From: Hypholoma sublateritium FD-334 SS-4
Lineage: Eukaryota > Basidiomycota > Agaricomycetes > Agaricales > Strophariaceae
DNA: 21,753 nucleotides
Direction: 5' to 3'
Assembly (NCBI GenBank): GCA_000827495.1
Contig: KN817608.1
Coordinates: forward strand, 1,956-23,708
The stretch's first letter is position 1. Each line of letters starts with the position of its first letter. Below, piece by piece: positions 19,387 through 21,753 of the stretch. The position numbers and the translations under genes were made by a program. The notes under the pieces are model-generated. The model was given only the letters and a program-made list of their open reading frames with translations. It searched no databases and was not told the DNA's origin.

Positions 19387-21061
19387 GGGCAGCACTGGGT
19401 TATGTGCACACGTAAAGTGGAAGAGCTCTGTCTTGTTATGTTCCAGAGCAAGGCCTGACGCTGTGAATAGGCAATACAGGATCGAGTAAGCACCTTTGAG
19501 GGTAACCAAATTGGTTCCCAAGTTGCTGGACTGTGTGATGACAGTGCCGTCATCAACATAGGAAATAAGCATGGTGTCCAGGTGAGGAGACTCCAGCTCA
19601 TACAGTTGCAGCAAAGGTGCAATGTATAGCGCCGAGAGGATGGGCGAGAGGGCAGAGCCTTGGCCCACCCCCACATCCACCTGTCTCGGATCCAACTTAA
19701 AGTTGTTCCAGCAGTATGCTGTGAACCTCTCAACCAGATATGACTCGAAGAATTTCACCACCATGGTGGGAAACCCCTGTTATCGTAAGACTGTGAGCAA
19801 AAACTCGTGGTTGAGAAATGGGAAGAACTGCGCGATGTCAAATGCTATCACACTGGTCTTCTGACCCTTAGCCCACCCAGTGCAAACCAAGTGTGTAAGG
19901 TAAATCCCAGCATCTTTGGTGAAGCATTGCTGCACATCACTGAACTGGTTTGGAAGGACAAAGTCCAGCCCAATCATGTCAAATTGGAATCTGTTGGCAA
20001 TCATCTTTTCAATGAGTTTGCCAAGTGTGTTCAGGAGCACAATGGGCCTGAATGTTTTCGGCGTGGAGTATGATGGCTTCCCTGGCTTGGGGATCACCAC
20101 TAACACAGACTCCTTAAAATGTTGGGGCCAGTGTCCCACCTATAGGCAGGAGTTAGCCAGTGACAGCAGACCTGCAAGGCATAGAGGCAATGCAACAATC
20201 AACTTGAGGTGAGACCACATGACATGGTCTGGGCCTGGCGCTGAGTTACCCGCACAAGCACTGAGTGCCTGTGTGAGTTCTAACGCCGAGAAAGGCACCC
20301 ATTCCCTGACCTCACAGTTCAGGAGCTGGCGCAGGATGGAGACATTGCATTGACACCCTGAGGCAGCATTGTAGGTGCCATGCAAGGTATCCCACAACTG
20401 CTCAAGGTCATGGCAAGGCTGTCCATTGTACTGGATGGCCTTGCATGCAGGGTTCTTGCACTGTTTGACCCACTCCATCAGGTCCCATGGGCGCTTATTC
20501 GTGATAGCAACTTCTTTGATGCATGCAGCAAAGAACTTGCGCTTTGCCTCCCTCACAGAGCGGCAAAAGTGGCCCAGTCGGTGGGATCCTGTGACATCTG
20601 GTACCGGTCAAAATTGTCCTTGCAGCCCCAGTCCCACCAGGGTTTCAATTCCGTGACGATGCAAGCCTCAGTAGTGTTGGCATCCCATGCGCTACCGAAT
20701 GTGTCAGCTATGGCTTGAGCCACAGCGTCCACTTCCTCAGGTGTGGACGGGTCTTGAGCCAGTTTGCTAAAACTGCCAATGACAGATGTGAGGAAGGCAG
20801 ATTCCTCCTCGCTCCCATGCTTAATCAAGAACTTGCGGATCTCGGGTGTGATCAGATCCAGCTCAATTGTGGTGGCAATTGGGATGTGATCAGATGTGGC
20901 ACGTGCTGTAACAAGGTGATCTGATGTGAATCAGATTGAATCTGCAGATCTTACAAAGATCAGATTGATGACCGATGGCCAAAGATCTGGGTTGTGTGAG
21001 ATAAAGGTGGGCCTGGGGTTAGTGAAATTCACCAACTCCAAATCCATCAACGCAGCTGACT
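19387..21061 (-). pseudogene. LINE ORF2 copy 2 (endonuclease end + reverse transcriptase)
   Basis: Read on the minus strand from 21061: the endonuclease end (VNFTNPRPTF region and a SDHIPI motif), the linker region (REAKRKFFAACIKEVAITNK, intact here but frameshifted in copy 1), then RT motifs FRPIVLLNTLGKL, FDIAQFFP, GVGQGSALSPIL and YVDD (19560-19549). Stops are TGA 20933-20931 and TAA 19782-19780, both shared with copy 1, and TAG 20142-20140, where copy 1 keeps CAG. The element is inactive. The frame is elsewhere better preserved than in copy 1. Confidence 0.8.
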
Positions 21062-21753
21062 CACCAGTGGCTGCTAGTCTCATGCATTAGATATAGGCAG
21101 TTGCCCAAGTAGTCCCATGTATCCACAGGGGCAGTTGCCCAAGCTCTTGGGCAACTGCCCAACAGCCATTTTCAAGCCAAAGCCAAAGTAATTTCTTTCT
21201 ACACCTGGGCAGTTGCCCAGCATGTTTTCCAGCACCAGCTGGCATGTAGCTGAGTTTGAAAAAAGCAGCTATGCCTATGCTGTGCTGACTTGCCATCATA
21301 AAAAATTCCCCCACACCTCAAAAAAGTGAAACTCACTGATCTTGTGATTGGATCTTAGGTGGGCACATCAAATATTCCCACACTCCCAAAAAAGCAATCA
21401 GAATGGCCACTTTCACTGTACATATGCCTGTATTTCAATATTAAATAAACTTAATCCCCCCATTTTTGCTGGGATTGGATGCAGAAAGATGGTAGTGGAT
21501 GTACTTTGCTTTTTGTACCTATTTTTAGATCAGAAACTCGGCACATAAATAGATCATGCAGATATACCACTCAATTCCTCCCTAAATATTGCTGTCCCTC
21601 CACATTTAAATGCATAGGAAGGATCAGCTCATCTGTAGCTTTCAAATGATGTCTTAAATGTGTGAATAGGAGCACTGGAAGGTGAAAAATAGACATGTAG
21701 TCCACTTTTTTAGACTATTTTTAGGTCAAAACCTTGCAGCAACTATTGCTTGC
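21062..21753 (+). mobile_element. Divergent TIR-element relative (copy D), partial
   Basis: This starts CACCAGTGGCTGCTAGTCTC, close to the TIRs of copies A-C (copy A's right end reads CACCAGTATCCGCTGT). It then shows GGCAGTTGCCCAAGTAG, ATGTATCCACAG and three more GGGCAGTTGCCC/GGGCAACTGCCC words up to about 21220. Past that, the interior differs from copies 0 and A-C and has no convincing ORF. It begins exactly at a LINE base (21061), so it inserted into LINE copy 2; the candidate duplication is GCTGACT (21055-21061). The other end lies outside the window. Confidence 0.65.

Larger units (their letters stand above)
18436..21061 (-). mobile_element. LINE copy 2, inverted relative to copy 1
   Basis: This is the same LINE family as copy 1, on the opposite strand. 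The main body is 19387-21061. A short continuation (about 18436-18494, reading LPSLNLGY on the minus strand) lies on the other side of TIR copy C, showing that the TIR element inserted into the LINE. The body corresponds to about 10732-12406 of copy 1. Its 5' part stops exactly where TIR element D starts, so more LINE may lie past the window. Its 3' end fades out near the same RT position as copy 1. Confidence 0.8.

Overview
This looks like a draft-assembly piece of a basidiomycete (probably Agaricomycete) genome. The basis is short GT-AG introns of about 50-75 nt, protein families that resemble those expanded in mushroom-forming fungi, and a dense load of nested transposons. No bacterial-type operons, Shine-Dalgarno sites or CRISPR arrays are visible. 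The taxon call is inference.

Layout. (1) 1-5345: three copies of one ~892-bp terminal-inverted-repeat (TIR) element (1-405 partial, 3007-3899, 4454-5345) lie in and around a minus-strand gene for a Cys-rich, AT-hook-like protein (4302-2021). The copy at 3007-3899 sits inside one of its coding exons. Small, weakly supported minus-strand ORFs lie at 517-1516. (2) 5346-6844: mostly unassigned sequence with one weak minus-strand ORF. (3) 6845-9074: a decayed multi-exon minus-strand gene of unknown function, with a tRNA-like sequence (SINE-type head) inside one of its non-coding gaps. (4) 9825-12553: a plus-strand non-LTR retrotransposon (LINE) with a zinc-knuckle ORF1 remnant and an APE endonuclease/reverse transcriptase ORF2. 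It is decayed and ends in a small LINE palindrome. (5) 12560-14486: GC-rich unassigned sequence with a perfect hairpin and a 20-bp minisatellite. (6) 14540-17982: the most interesting unit. A seven-exon Crypton-like tyrosine recombinase (+) faces an intact six-exon SAP-domain protein (-), with only 15 bp between the two stop codons. (7) 18436-21753: a second LINE copy (-) is interrupted by one 892-bp TIR element (18495-19386) and abutted by a divergent relative (21062 to window end).

How it fits together. The recombinase and SAP genes are candidates for one two-gene mobile module: a DNA-breaking enzyme plus a DNA-binding partner. It is bracketed by two inverted, decayed LINE copies. The TIR family has no visible transposase, so it is presumably moved in trans. 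LINE copy 1 serves as an empty-site reference for insertions into LINE copy 2, which lets the TIR element's ends and its 7-bp (possibly 8-bp) target duplication be read directly.
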